Shown one piece after another: positions 42,510 to 50,982 of a stretch of DNA of 64,000 bases. The DNA comes from Elusimicrobia bacterium GWA2_51_34 (GTDB lineage: Bacteria > Elusimicrobiota > Elusimicrobia > Elusimicrobiales > UBA9959). Location: contig MGTS01000037.1 of assembly GCA_001799565.1 (NCBI GenBank), positions 1 through 64,000 of the forward strand. Reading direction: 5' to 3'. A program made the position numbers and the translations under genes. The notes below the pieces were generated by a model. That model was not told the origin of the DNA and ran no database searches. It saw only the letters and a list, made by a program, of their open reading frames with translations. The first letter of the stretch is position 1, and every line of letters begins with the position of its first letter.

Positions 42510-43733
42510 CTATCCATAGCGAATAGCGTCCACGGGACTCACTTTTGAGGCCCGAAGCGCCGGATAAACGGCGCTGAGCATGCAGAGCATGTAGCTTATA
42601 AAAACCGTGCCCAGCACATCGCGCAGTTTTATCTCCACCGGCACGCGGCTGATATAATAGATATCGGATGGCAGCTCAACCAGCGGATAGCGCCCGATAA
42701 ACAGCGAGAGCGCCAGCCCCAGAAGCACGCCAAGGCTTATGCCGGTTATGGCTATAAGGTTGCCCTCCCAGAAAAACACGCGCCTGATAAAAGCGGGACC
42801 GGCACCGATGGAGCGCAGTATGCCTATGTCGCGCAGTTTTTCCACGCTCATCATCAGCAGATTTGAGGCGATATTAAAAGTGGCCACCAGAATTATGAGC
42901 GCGAGCACCAGAGACATCATGAATTTTTCAAGCTTAAGCGCCGCGAAAAGCGTCTGGTTCATGTCGGCGTAGGTTTTAACCGTATACTGGAAACCGAGGC
43001 TTTTCTTAAGAGCGGCGGCCACGCGGCCCGCCAGTTCTATGTCGTCAAGTTTAATACCCAGACCGTTGGTTCCGCCGTCAAGGTTAAAAAAGTCCCCCGC
43101 GTCTTTTACACCGCAGTAGGCCATGGTATTGTCAAATTCGTAATAGCCGGTGTGAAGAAGGCCCGCCACTTTAAACTTGCGCATTTTCGGGAAAATGCCT
43201 ATGGACGTAGCCACGGATTTGGGAGACACTAAAATAACCTCGTCACCCAGCCACACTCCTATATTTTTTGCCAGTTCCTCGCCAAGCATCAGGGCGGGAA
43301 CAGGGGAACCGGTTCCCTTCAGCGCGTCCCAGGAGCCGGTTTTCAGCGAAGCCTTGAGATTGTTTATTGTAAACTCACGCTCGGGGTCAAGCCCTTTCAC
43401 CACCACGCCGGTGGAACGGTCCCCAAAAGTAAGTATCGCCTGCCCGAGCACGAACGGGGAGAAGGCCTTCACATGCGGCTCTTTGGAAAGCGCGTTGGAC
43501 AGGCGCGCCTGGTCCTGACCCCGCATGGGGCCGTAAATTAAAATATGCGCCTGTGCGTCAACTATTTTCTGCTTGATGTCGGACTGGAAGCCGTTCATAA
43601 CGGAGAGCGTGGTAATTAAGGCCGCCACCCCCACGGTAACGCCGGCCACGCCTATGAGCGTGGTCACCATGGAAAACAGGCCCTTTCTTTTGGCTTTCAG
43701 ATACCGGTAGGCGATGAAGAATTCTGCAGACAT
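42510..43733 (-). CDS. lolC: Lipoprotein-releasing permease LolC/LolE family
   Basis: About 407 residues from the ATG at 43733; an in-frame extension upstream is coded by repeat sequence and is unlikely. N-terminal helix with SAEFFIAYRYLKAKRKGLFS, a large periplasmic MacB-PCD-like domain, then three helices of an FtsX domain ending SPVDAIRYG. A single LolC/E gene suggests a homodimeric LolCF-like system, as in many non-enterics, unless a second copy is elsewhere. Confidence 0.92.
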   Translation of the reverse strand: MSAEFFIAYRYLKAKRKGLFSMVTTLIGVAGVTVGVAALITTLSVMNGFQSDIKQKIVDAQAHILIYGPMRGQDQARLSNALSKEPHVKAFSPFVLGQAILTFGDRSTGVVVKGLDPEREFTINNLKASLKTGSWDALKGTGSPVPALMLGEELAKNIGVWLGDEVILVSPKSVATSIGIFPKMRKFKVAGLLHTGYYEFDNTMAYCGVKDAGDFFNLDGGTNGLGIKLDDIELAGRVAAALKKSLGFQYTVKTYADMNQTLFAALKLEKFMMSLVLALIILVATFNIASNLLMMSVEKLRDIGILRSIGAGPAFIRRVFFWEGNLIAITGISLGVLLGLALSLFIGRYPLVELPSDIYYISRVPVEIKLRDVLGTVFISYMLCMLSAVYPALRASKVSPVDAIRYG

Positions 43734-43739
43734 AAAGAG

Positions 43740-43868
43740 AGTGGTCAGTGGCCAGTGATTAGTGGCGAGTCGTACGGAATGAAGCGAAAAATCACCGGCT
43801 GAAATTAAGACATCGGATTTGCAATTCCCCCGCTGATCACTGGCCACTAACCACTGGTCACTGCTACT
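43740..43868. repeat. Intergenic heptamer hairpin (AGTGGCC word)
   Basis: Left units agtggtc, agtggcc, agtgatt and agtggcg (43740-43767); right units cactggc, cactaac, cactggt and cactgct (43838-43865). The right arm ends at the lysS stop codon. Confidence 0.87.
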
Positions 43869-45345
43869 GGCCGGCCGGCTTCAGCAGGGGGAACAGTATT
43901 ACTTCCCTTATAGAAGGTTTGCCGGCAAAAAGCATGGTGAGGCGGTCTATGCCTATGCCTATGCCGCCCATAGGAGGCATGCCGTATTCCATGGCTTCAA
44001 TAAAATCTTTATCAAGGACGTCGGCCTCGCCGTTATTTTCCTCGTCGCGCTGGCGGAGCTGCTCCTCAAGGCGGCTCTTCTGGTCCTCGGGGTCGTTAAG
44101 CTCGGTGTAAGCGTTGGCTATCTCCTCCCGGCCCGCAAAAAATTCGAAACGCTCCACCAGGCTCTCGTCGCCCGTTTTGCACTTTGCGAGAGGAGTAATG
44201 GCCGTCGGGTAGTCCATAATAAAAACCGGCTGTTCAAACTCCGGCAATATTTTCTCGTCCAGCACGCGGTCAAATATTTTTGCCATCGGGGTTTTGTCCG
44301 TATATTCAATACCCAGCCTGCTCGCGGTTTTTTTAAGATTTTCTTTATTAAAAGCCTTGCCTTTCAGCACTTCATGGATATCCTGGCCCGTGCGTTTTTT
44401 CCATTCTTCAGGCAGGGAAATTCTGGCGAACGGAGGCTTTAAACTTATTTTCATGCCGTTGTAGTCTATGGACTCCATGCCCGCCAGTTCCGAACAGCGC
44501 GAAAAAATTTTTTCCACCAGTTCTGCCATGCCGTTATAATCGGAGTAGGCTTTGTACGCCTCAAGCGTGGTGAATTCCGGGTTATGGCGGGTGTCTATAC
44601 CTTCGTTGCGGAACACACGGCCTATTTCATACACACCGTCGAAACCGCCGATGACAAGCTTTTTAAGCGGCAGCTCGGTGGCGATGCGCATATAAAGCTC
44701 GCTCTTGTAAATGTTGTGAAAAGTTATGAAAGGCCGCGCCGAAGCTCCGCCCGCCTGGGAACAAAGCACGGGGGTCTCCACTTCAAGATAGCCCGAATTA
44801 TCCAGCACCTGGCGAATGGCGGAAATTATCATCGCCCGCTTTAAAAAAATACCGCGCACCTCGTCGTTTGAGATCAAGTCCAGATAGCGCTCGCGATAAC
44901 GGGTTTCCGGGTCGGTGAGGCCGTGCCATTTTTCCGGCAGAGGCCGCACGGATTTGGACAGCACCGTTATTTTTTCGGCGTTCACCGTAAGCTCGCCAGT
45001 ATGCGTGGTAAAAAGTTTCCCTTCCACGCCTATAAAGTCGCCGGTGTGGATATTTTTTTTAAACGTCTCGTAAGGCTCATCACCCACGGCGTCTTTTTTT
45101 ACATAAATTTGCAGCTTGCCCGTGCCGTCTTTAAGCTGGGCGAAAGCGGCCTTGCCCATGATCCGCATAAGCATAACGCGGCCGCCCACCGTTACGGCGG
45201 AATCGGGCTGCGCCTTGCGCGCTTCGGCCAGCGTGTGAGTAAGCTTGAAACGGCGGGGGAAGGGGTCTATGCCCTTATCCCTGAGAGCTTGTATTTTAGC
45301 GTAGTTGCCGGTTACTATTTCATTCAGCGTGTTGTTTATTGTCAT
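43864..45345 (-). CDS. lysS: Lysyl-tRNA synthetase (class II)
   Basis: 493 residues, normal length. OB-fold anticodon-binding domain (VTVGGRVMLMRIMGKAAF), class II motif 2 FRNEGIDTRHNPEFT and motif 3 GIGIGIDRLTMLF. The start ATG has no evident ribosome site; the word hairpin begins at once upstream. The next genes on this strand are lolC and lolD. Confidence 0.97.
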   Translation of the reverse strand: MTINNTLNEIVTGNYAKIQALRDKGIDPFPRRFKLTHTLAEARKAQPDSAVTVGGRVMLMRIMGKAAFAQLKDGTGKLQIYVKKDAVGDEPYETFKKNIHTGDFIGVEGKLFTTHTGELTVNAEKITVLSKSVRPLPEKWHGLTDPETRYRERYLDLISNDEVRGIFLKRAMIISAIRQVLDNSGYLEVETPVLCSQAGGASARPFITFHNIYKSELYMRIATELPLKKLVIGGFDGVYEIGRVFRNEGIDTRHNPEFTTLEAYKAYSDYNGMAELVEKIFSRCSELAGMESIDYNGMKISLKPPFARISLPEEWKKRTGQDIHEVLKGKAFNKENLKKTASRLGIEYTDKTPMAKIFDRVLDEKILPEFEQPVFIMDYPTAITPLAKCKTGDESLVERFEFFAGREEIANAYTELNDPEDQKSRLEEQLRQRDEENNGEADVLDKDFIEAMEYGMPPMGGIGIGIDRLTMLFAGKPSIREVILFPLLKPAGQ

Positions 45346-45350
45346 TTTCT

Positions 45351-45482
45351 AGCCTATGGCTATGCCGTATCAGGAGCTAACACATGCGGCTGTTCCAGCC
45401 GCGCCATATGCCGTAAGCCGTAGGCCAGAGGCAACAAAGAAATCTTTTCTGCATATGGCCTTATGGCCTAAAGCTTATGGCG
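45351..45482. repeat. Intergenic word hairpin (GCCTATGGC)
   Basis: Words gcctatggc, gccatatgccgtaagccgtagg and, on the other side, gcatatggccttatggcctaaagcttatggc. The interior holds gccgtatcaggagctaa, also present at 19648-19664, and an inner cggctg-ttc-cagccg stem. The right arm encodes the last codons of the response regulator. Confidence 0.78.
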
Positions 45483-45873
45483 TTGTTGACGGCTTAGATG
45501 CGATGGCGTCTTTTACGATTTTTACCAGGTTTTTGGGTTCAAACGGCTTTTCAACGAAAGCGAAAATATTGGAAGACAGCTCAAAGAGATCTTTCATCTG
45601 CCCTTTAGCGGTAAGTATTATTATGGGAATGCGGCTGAGCCCGTCAATTTCCTGAAGCTTTCCCTGCAGGGTATAACCGTCCATTTCAGGCATCATGATG
45701 TCAAGTATTATAGCGTCGGGAATAACTTTCGGGGCGCCGTCGGCGGCGGTAAGGCGGTTATAGGCCTCCAGGCCGTTAAAAGCCTCAAGCACTTCGAAAT
45801 GCTCCCGCTCCATAAGCACCTTTATCAGGTACACCACATCTTTTTCGTCATCCACTACCATTACTTTAGCCAT
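45475..45873 (-). CDS. Single-domain response regulator (CheY-like)
   Basis: 133 residues from the ATG at 45873, preceded by GGAGGG. Acidic pocket VVDDEKD, phospho-acceptor Asp in ILDIMMPEMDGY, LTAKG, and the conserved Lys in FVEKPFEP. No output domain. No histidine kinase is adjacent, so the partner is unknown. The last residues (SKPSTTP) come from word-repeat DNA. Confidence 0.92.
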   Translation of the reverse strand: MAKVMVVDDEKDVVYLIKVLMEREHFEVLEAFNGLEAYNRLTAADGAPKVIPDAIILDIMMPEMDGYTLQGKLQEIDGLSRIPIIILTAKGQMKDLFELSSNIFAFVEKPFEPKNLVKIVKDAIASKPSTTP

Positions 45874-46121
45874 AAACCCTCCAATAACGCCGGCCTGAAA
45901 GCCGTCTAAGAATAAAACCGCAAATTCCCCGGCGCCCGGACCGTCCGATAAACACAATCCCTGGCCTGCGGCCAAAGCCGGATTTACTCAATAGTATATA
46001 ATTTTTTACGATAAAAAAGCCGGGGCAGGCGCGGCGGGCGGAAAAAACCGGCGCAAAAAATGTAAAATGAATATGCGCCCAACGCATGTCCGGAGCCAAA
46101 ATTATTTCCTGGAGATTACAA

Positions 46122-46577
46122 ATGGCAATTGAAAAAACCCTCATCCTCATAAAACCCGACGGCATCAAACGACGGCTTACCGGCCTTGCCATAGACCGGC
46201 TTGAAAATGCGGGGTTTGAGCTTGTAGGGGCGAAGGCGGTAAGCGTCACGGAGGAACTGGCCAGAAAACATTATGACGCCCTTAAAGACAAGCCGTTCTT
46301 TGAGAACCTTATAAAATATATACGCGGAGAGTTTCACGGCATTTCAAAAAACCGCCTTATCGCTTTGGTTTACAGGGGAGAGAACGCCATAAAGGGTGTG
46401 CGCGCCGTTGTGGGGGCCACAAACCCCGAGGATGCCGCGCCGGGCACCATACGGGGCTCATTTGGAAGGATAAGCTCAAAAGGGCAGTTTGAAAATGTAG
46501 TCCACGCCTCAGGCGACGCGCAAGACGCCGTGCGGGAAGTGGCTCTCTGGTTCAAGCCTGAAGAGATAATAGAATAA
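46122..46577 (+). CDS. ndk: Nucleoside diphosphate kinase
   Basis: 151 residues from the ATG at 46122, with TGGAG before it. Balances NTP pools through a phospho-His intermediate. Start MAIEKTLILIKPDGIKR, and the active-site His in NVVHASGD (usually N-x-x-H-G-S-D). KG-rich loop and C-terminal region normal. Confidence 0.95.
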   Translation: MAIEKTLILIKPDGIKRRLTGLAIDRLENAGFELVGAKAVSVTEELARKHYDALKDKPFFENLIKYIRGEFHGISKNRLIALVYRGENAIKGVRAVVGATNPEDAAPGTIRGSFGRISSKGQFENVVHASGDAQDAVREVALWFKPEEIIE

Positions 46578-46582
46578 CGCGT

Positions 46583-46689
46583 AAAGGCTGCCATAAGCGT
46601 TAAGCCATACGCCATAAGTTTTTTAAGGAGTTCTTCATAAGCCTATAGCCTATGGCTTAACGCTTATGGCAATAGCCGTATCGAAAATC
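46583..46689. repeat. Intergenic word hairpin (GCCATAAGC), second copy
   Basis: Left words gccataagc, taagccatac and gccataagt, centre ttttaaggagttcttcataa (46621-46640), right words cctatagcc, tatggctt and gcttatggc. Bases 46611-46688 match 30141-30218 with four differences. It ends one base before the hydrolase ATG, so the element supplies the translation start region. Confidence 0.88.
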
Positions 46690-47649
46690 ATGAAACTCAA
46701 ATTTTTGTTTCCTGTTATTCTTTTTTGCGGCGCCGCGCTTTTTGCGCAGGGGGCCCGCCCCGCCCTTTTGGCCCGGGAAGCGCGGCTTGAAATCCGGCCT
46801 GAGTCTTCTACGCCCGAACGATTGAGCCAAAAGGGCGGGGCCCGCCTTGAGGAGCGTGTAACTGTTGAAACTGACGATGGCTGGAAATTAAACGCCCGCT
46901 ACCTGAAAGCCGCGCAGGGAGTACCAACGCTTATCCTGATTCACACCCAGAAAAGCGACCTGACGGAATGGGGGCTTTGGTTCCCTTACCTGAAAAGATA
47001 CGGCTACGGCTACCTGGCTTTGGACCTGCGCGGACACGGCTTCAGCTTTGTCATGCCTAATGGCTCCACCACCAGCTACAAAGCTTTTAATACAAGCGGC
47101 CCCGACAATGAATTCAACCGGATGACCAGGGATGTGGAAGCGGCCGTGGCATACCTCTCAACCAACTCCGTAACCGCCGACAAAATAATCCTGGCCGGCT
47201 CCGTGCTGGGCGCGAACCTTGCCATAAAAACCGCCGCAATAAACCAGGACATAGCGATGGTTATAGCCATTTCTCCGGCGCTTAATGTAAACGATGTGCT
47301 GTCTATAAATCCGCTGCGGGCCTACGGTAAAAGGCCTATCCTGCTGGTAGTCGGAACCGACCGGGCCAGGCAATACAAAGAATTTCAGCTTATAAATGAT
47401 ATAGCAAAATCAGCCTGCGGAAAAGAAAATGTAAGCGTGCTGGTTGAAGCCAAAGGCATAGGGCCGGACCTGGTTACAAAATACAACATTAAAAAGGTTC
47501 TGGACTGGCTTAGGAACCCGCGCCTGCCGCAGATAGTTGAACTGTCAAGCGGCACGGCGCAAAATCCCGCTACGCAGGCCGGACCGCAACAGGAAACCGA
47601 CCCGGACAAAGAAGATAGTGCCGCCTATAAAGATGAGGATGACCGATAA
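46690..47649 (+). CDS. Secreted alpha/beta-hydrolase-fold protein with altered nucleophile motif
   Basis: 319 residues. Signal peptide to GAALFAQG, then the in-frame palindromic element (residues about 22-53), then an alpha/beta hydrolase core: LILIHTQKSDLTEWGLW, ALDLRGHGFS, and a nucleophile elbow reading AGSVLGANLA. Active relatives have G-x-S-x-G here; the middle position is Val and a Ser lies one place earlier, so the enzyme may be inactive or use a shifted residue. A Lys/Asp/Glu-rich tail follows. Overlaps murQ by up to 17 bases. Confidence 0.8.
   Translation: MKLKFLFPVILFCGAALFAQGARPALLAREARLEIRPESSTPERLSQKGGARLEERVTVETDDGWKLNARYLKAAQGVPTLILIHTQKSDLTEWGLWFPYLKRYGYGYLALDLRGHGFSFVMPNGSTTSYKAFNTSGPDNEFNRMTRDVEAAVAYLSTNSVTADKIILAGSVLGANLAIKTAAINQDIAMVIAISPALNVNDVLSINPLRAYGKRPILLVVGTDRARQYKEFQLINDIAKSACGKENVSVLVEAKGIGPDLVTKYNIKKVLDWLRNPRLPQIVELSSGTAQNPATQAGPQQETDPDKEDSAAYKDEDDR
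46752..46846 (+). repeat. In-frame palindromic element, copy A
   Basis: Perfect 15-base inverted arms CCCCGCCCTTTTGGC (46758-46772) and their complement (46826-46840) enclose 53 bases. The whole is translated within the hydrolase, just after its signal peptide. About 85% identical, in the same frame, to 51651-51745 inside the MacB-like gene. Confidence 0.92.
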
Positions 47650-48538
47650 ATTTACCGGGTACTCAAAGCTCCCCACCGAACAGATAAACAGGCGCACCCG
47701 CAACCTTGACCGGCTGCCTCTGCGGCGTGTGCTTGAAAAGCTGAACTATGAAGATTCCCTGATACCGAAAGCTGTAAAAAAAGCCATACCGCAGATAGAA
47801 AGGGCGGCGCGGGCTGTGTCGCGGGCGTACCTGGCGGGCGGCAGGATATTTTTTATAGGAGCCGGCACCAGTGGCCGCCTGGGAGTGCTTGAAGCGGCGG
47901 AACTGCCCCCCACTTACGGCCTTAATCCCGGCGCCTTCACCGCGCTTATGGCGGGCGGCAATAAGGCCGTGTTCCACTCAAAGGAGGGCGCGGAAGATAT
48001 TTTTAACAACGGACGGCGCGAAATTTCAAAACTCGCCCGCAGGAAAGACGTGGTTATAGGCATAGCCGCAAGCGGCATAACCCCGTATGTGCGCGGAGGG
48101 CTTACCGCAGGCAAAAAGAAGGGCGCGGTAACGGCGCTTATTACCTGCAACTCCGGTGAAAAACCCATGGAGGCCGCAATAATGGTAGCGCTTGACGTGG
48201 GACCGGAACCCCTGGCCGGTTCTACCCGCATGAAGTCGGGCACGGCCACCAAACTCGTGCTCAATATGATCACCACTTCAGCCATGGTTGTTTCAGGCAA
48301 GGTTTACCGCAACTGGATGGTTGATGTGAAAACCACTTCGCGGAAACTGCACGCCCGAGCCGAACGCATCACCGCCACCCTGGGTGAAGTGCCGCGGGAA
48401 GAAGCGCGGCGGCTGCTTGCCATCACCGGCAACGATGTGAAAACGGCCATTGTCATAGCACGCCGCAAAATAGGCCTGGTAAAAGCCAGGGCCCTCATAA
48501 AAAAACACAAAGGCTTCCTTAAAGCCATCCTGGGATGA
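47633..48538 (+). CDS. murQ: N-acetylmuramic acid 6-phosphate etherase
   Basis: About 301 residues (ATG at 47633 or 47639). Cleaves the lactyl ether of MurNAc-6-P in cell-wall recycling. SIS-domain motifs GAGTSGRLG, ELPPTYG, GIAASGITPYV and GPEPLAGSTRMKSGTATK. Overlaps the end of the hydrolase gene, suggesting coupling. With the dipeptide epimerase it points to active murein recycling. Confidence 0.95.
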   Translation: MRMTDKFTGYSKLPTEQINRRTRNLDRLPLRRVLEKLNYEDSLIPKAVKKAIPQIERAARAVSRAYLAGGRIFFIGAGTSGRLGVLEAAELPPTYGLNPGAFTALMAGGNKAVFHSKEGAEDIFNNGRREISKLARRKDVVIGIAASGITPYVRGGLTAGKKKGAVTALITCNSGEKPMEAAIMVALDVGPEPLAGSTRMKSGTATKLVLNMITTSAMVVSGKVYRNWMVDVKTTSRKLHARAERITATLGEVPREEARRLLAITGNDVKTAIVIARRKIGLVKARALIKKHKGFLKAILG

Positions 48539-48543
48539 AGAAG

Positions 48544-48639
48544 AGGCGTGGCAGTTTAGAGGCTTAGCAATTTGGATGCGTGGCAGCTTAGAGGCGTAGC
48601 AGCTTAGAGGCGTGGCAATTTGGATGTTTGGCAGTTTAG
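48544..48639. repeat. Six tandem 16-bp repeats upstream of tolC-like gene
   Basis: Six gap-free 16-base units (aggcgtggcagtttag and variants ending ttag or ttgg) run from 48544 to 48639. A single inverted counterpart, ctagactgcttcgcacgc, lies at 48663-48680 within the first codons of the tolC-like gene. So this too looks like a hairpin, with one arm in coding sequence. Confidence 0.88.
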
Positions 48640-48644
48640 AAATT

Positions 48645-49985
48645 ATGAAATACCAAAAGACCGCTAGACTGCTTCGCACGCTGGCCTTTATTCCCGGCTT
48701 TTTTTGCCTGACTGCCGACGCCCAGGAAACCGCCCCGCTCACCCCACCACCTGCTTATTACCCGAAGGGCAATCAAATAGAACAAAAACCCGCCTATGGC
48801 GGGCAAGCAGGTGGTGGGGTTACCTTTGACGAAGCATCCAGACTGCTCCTCTCCGGCAACCCGCGGGCCATAGCCGCCGGGCGCGCCATGGACTCGGCCC
48901 GCAGCCGTTCCTTATATTACCGCGCCGGCCTTTTGCCCCAGTTCTCCGCCAACGCAGGCTACAACCGCATCGGCGGGGACGTCAGTATGACGGACGAATC
49001 CTACTCATACGGATTTGCCGCCACCCAGCCCCTTTTCTCCCCCGCACTCCCCGCCCTGGTCCGTTCCGCCCGGGCTTCTTACCGCAAAAGCGAAGCGGAC
49101 TATGACCTGGTTAAAACCTCTCTCTTATTTGACCTGAAGACTACTTTCGCCGATCTTATAAAAGCCCGCGAAGCCCTGAAACTTTCCGAAGAGACCCTCA
49201 AACGCCGGGCTGAGAATGTGGAAATAATCCGCATAAAGTACGAGGCAGGCCGCGAGAACAAAGCCGCTCTTCTGGAAACACAGTCGGTACACAAGACCTC
49301 ACAGTGGCAGCACGAGAACTACAAAAAAGACCTGCGGCTGCTGGAAAGGAAACTGAACCGCCTGCTTGCCCGCCCCCCTCTGGCGGACACCGGGGTGTCC
49401 GCGCTCCCGGAGCCAACGGCTCCGGCGGAGAATTTTGAATCTTTCTCAACAACCCTGGAGCGCCACCCGTCGCTGCGCTCCGCCAGGGCCTCACTGGAAG
49501 CAAGTCAGGCCGGCGTAGACCGCACAAAGAGCGGTTTTCTGCCGGAAGCCGACGCCAGCGGCAGCTACATCTGGTCCGGTTCCGACTGGCCCGATAAAAA
49601 CAAAAATTGGTCGGCGGGCGTAAATCTTTCCATGCCCCTTTTTACCAGCGGCAAACTTTCGGCCGATCTGGCCGCCGCCCGGGCCGACAAAGCCCGCGCC
49701 GAAGCCTCGCTTAAAGACGCCAGAGACGAAGTTTATATAAACGCGGAAGACGCTTTCCTCGCCCTGCGCCAGGCCTGGGCCTACATGGACGTGGTAAAAA
49801 GCTCGCTTGAGGCCGCAAACGCCCGCGCGTGGCTTCTGCGCAAACAGTACCTTGCCGGACAGGCTTCCTATTTTGAATGGCGAAATGTTGAAGAGCAGTT
49901 CATCGGCGCCGAAAACCAGCTTTTGTCGGCCAGGCGGGATCTTGTTGTAGCCAACGCCGCCTTCACCAGGACTTTAGGAGAATAA
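48645..49985 (+). CDS. TolC-family outer-membrane efflux channel
   Basis: 446 residues from the ATG at 48645. Signal peptide to TADAQ, a palindrome-coded insert (about residues 32-60), then two OEP repeats: FDEASRLLLSGNPRAIAAG to about 245, and ERHPSLRSARASLEASQAGV to the end, with strand regions PQFSANAGYNR and ADASGSYIWSG. Forms the outer-membrane duct for the MFP and MacB-like proteins encoded next, all on one strand with short gaps. No specific substrate can be named. Confidence 0.93.
   Translation: MKYQKTARLLRTLAFIPGFFCLTADAQETAPLTPPPAYYPKGNQIEQKPAYGGQAGGGVTFDEASRLLLSGNPRAIAAGRAMDSARSRSLYYRAGLLPQFSANAGYNRIGGDVSMTDESYSYGFAATQPLFSPALPALVRSARASYRKSEADYDLVKTSLLFDLKTTFADLIKAREALKLSEETLKRRAENVEIIRIKYEAGRENKAALLETQSVHKTSQWQHENYKKDLRLLERKLNRLLARPPLADTGVSALPEPTAPAENFESFSTTLERHPSLRSARASLEASQAGVDRTKSGFLPEADASGSYIWSGSDWPDKNKNWSAGVNLSMPLFTSGKLSADLAAARADKARAEASLKDARDEVYINAEDAFLALRQAWAYMDVVKSSLEAANARAWLLRKQYLAGQASYFEWRNVEEQFIGAENQLLSARRDLVVANAAFTRTLGE
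48742..48819 (+). repeat. In-frame palindromic insert in tolC-like gene
   Basis: Perfect 15-base arms CCCCACCACCTGCTT (48742-48756) and their complement (48805-48819), with an inner stem CCCGCC-TAT-GGCGGG (48789-48803). Translated as a Pro-rich then Gly-rich loop just after the signal peptide. Different in sequence from copies A and B at 46752 and 51651. Confidence 0.88.
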
Positions 49986-50021
49986 TAAGGATTGAAGATT
50001 ACAGACCAGAAGGGAAAATTG

Positions 50022-50981
50022 ATGAAAAATAACTTTTTCAGAACCAGGAAATTCATATTCGCCGTAATCATTCTTCTCCTCGCGGGCGGAGGTTGGCTGG
50101 CCTATAGGCAGATCCGGGCCAAAAAAGAGCTCAGTAAGCTGGAGGATCTCTCGCCTGTAAAAGTCGCCAAGGGGCTGTTCATCATAAAAACCCAGGCCAT
50201 AGGCATAGTTGAGCCGGAGAACCGCGTGCTGGTAACACCCTCGGTCAACGGCCGGGCCGAAGAAATTCTGTTCCGCGAAGGCGACATGGAGAAAAAGGGC
50301 CAGATACTTGCCTGGATAAGTTCAAGCGAGCGCACCGCGCTTTTAGATTCCCTTAAAATGAAAGACTCAACCCCCGAAGAGAGAAAAATGGTGGAAGAAG
50401 CCTACAATCTTACGCCCGTGGTCTCCCCCATAAACGGCATGGTGATAAAACGCGCCGTTGAGCCGGGACAATCCGTAAGCGCGGTCAAGGAAATCGCCAT
50501 CCTTTCCGACCGCCTTATTGTTAAGACCTATGTTGATGAAACCGATATAGGCGCCGTAAAAGAAGGCCAGAAGGCAGAGTTCTACCTTGATTCTTTCCCC
50601 AAGAACAAGTACGAGGGCAATGTGCTTTCCATCGCCAGGGAGTCCATTCTTAAGGAAGGCGTGACGGTATACGAAGTAAAAATACTGTCGTTGAAAAACA
50701 TCCCGGTACTGCGCTCCGGCATGACGGCCGACGTGCGCGTGATAACCGATGTGAAGCCAAAAGCCCTTTACCTGCCCAAGAAAGCCATAACTTATAAGGA
50801 CGGAAACGCTTTTGTAACCATAAAGGACGAAAAGGACAAAAAAGTGACGGATAAGAAGGTGGAAACCGGCGCCACCAACGAGAACACCATAGAGATTCTT
50901 TCCGGCTTAGGCGAGAACGACACCGTTTACTACTCAACAGGGATAGCAAAAGAGCGCTCCGGCTTCAGAGCTTCACATTAA
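50022..50981 (+). CDS. HlyD/MacA-type periplasmic adaptor (membrane fusion protein)
   Basis: 319 residues from the ATG at 50022, preceded by GAAGGGAAAATTG. One N-terminal membrane anchor (about 10-27), lipoyl/barrel-sandwich halves (VTPSVNGRAEEILFREGDMEKKG and VVSPINGMVIKRAVEPGQSV), beta-barrel and membrane-proximal domains. The usual alpha-helical hairpin is very short (about 25 residues), unlike E. coli MacA. Bridges the MacB-like ABC protein and the TolC-type channel. Confidence 0.9.
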   Translation: MKNNFFRTRKFIFAVIILLLAGGGWLAYRQIRAKKELSKLEDLSPVKVAKGLFIIKTQAIGIVEPENRVLVTPSVNGRAEEILFREGDMEKKGQILAWISSSERTALLDSLKMKDSTPEERKMVEEAYNLTPVVSPINGMVIKRAVEPGQSVSAVKEIAILSDRLIVKTYVDETDIGAVKEGQKAEFYLDSFPKNKYEGNVLSIARESILKEGVTVYEVKILSLKNIPVLRSGMTADVRVITDVKPKALYLPKKAITYKDGNAFVTIKDEKDKKVTDKKVETGATNENTIEILSGLGENDTVYYSTGIAKERSGFRASH

Positions 50982-50982
50982 G

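Noticed and set aside
42510-43847. LolC starting at 43847
   Set aside because: The extra 38 residues come from the intergenic hairpin and precede the normal LolC N-terminus.
48544-48639. Six regular 16-bp repeats that could suggest a CRISPR array
   Set aside because: Units abut without spacers, no cas gene is present, and the pattern fits the word-repeat family.
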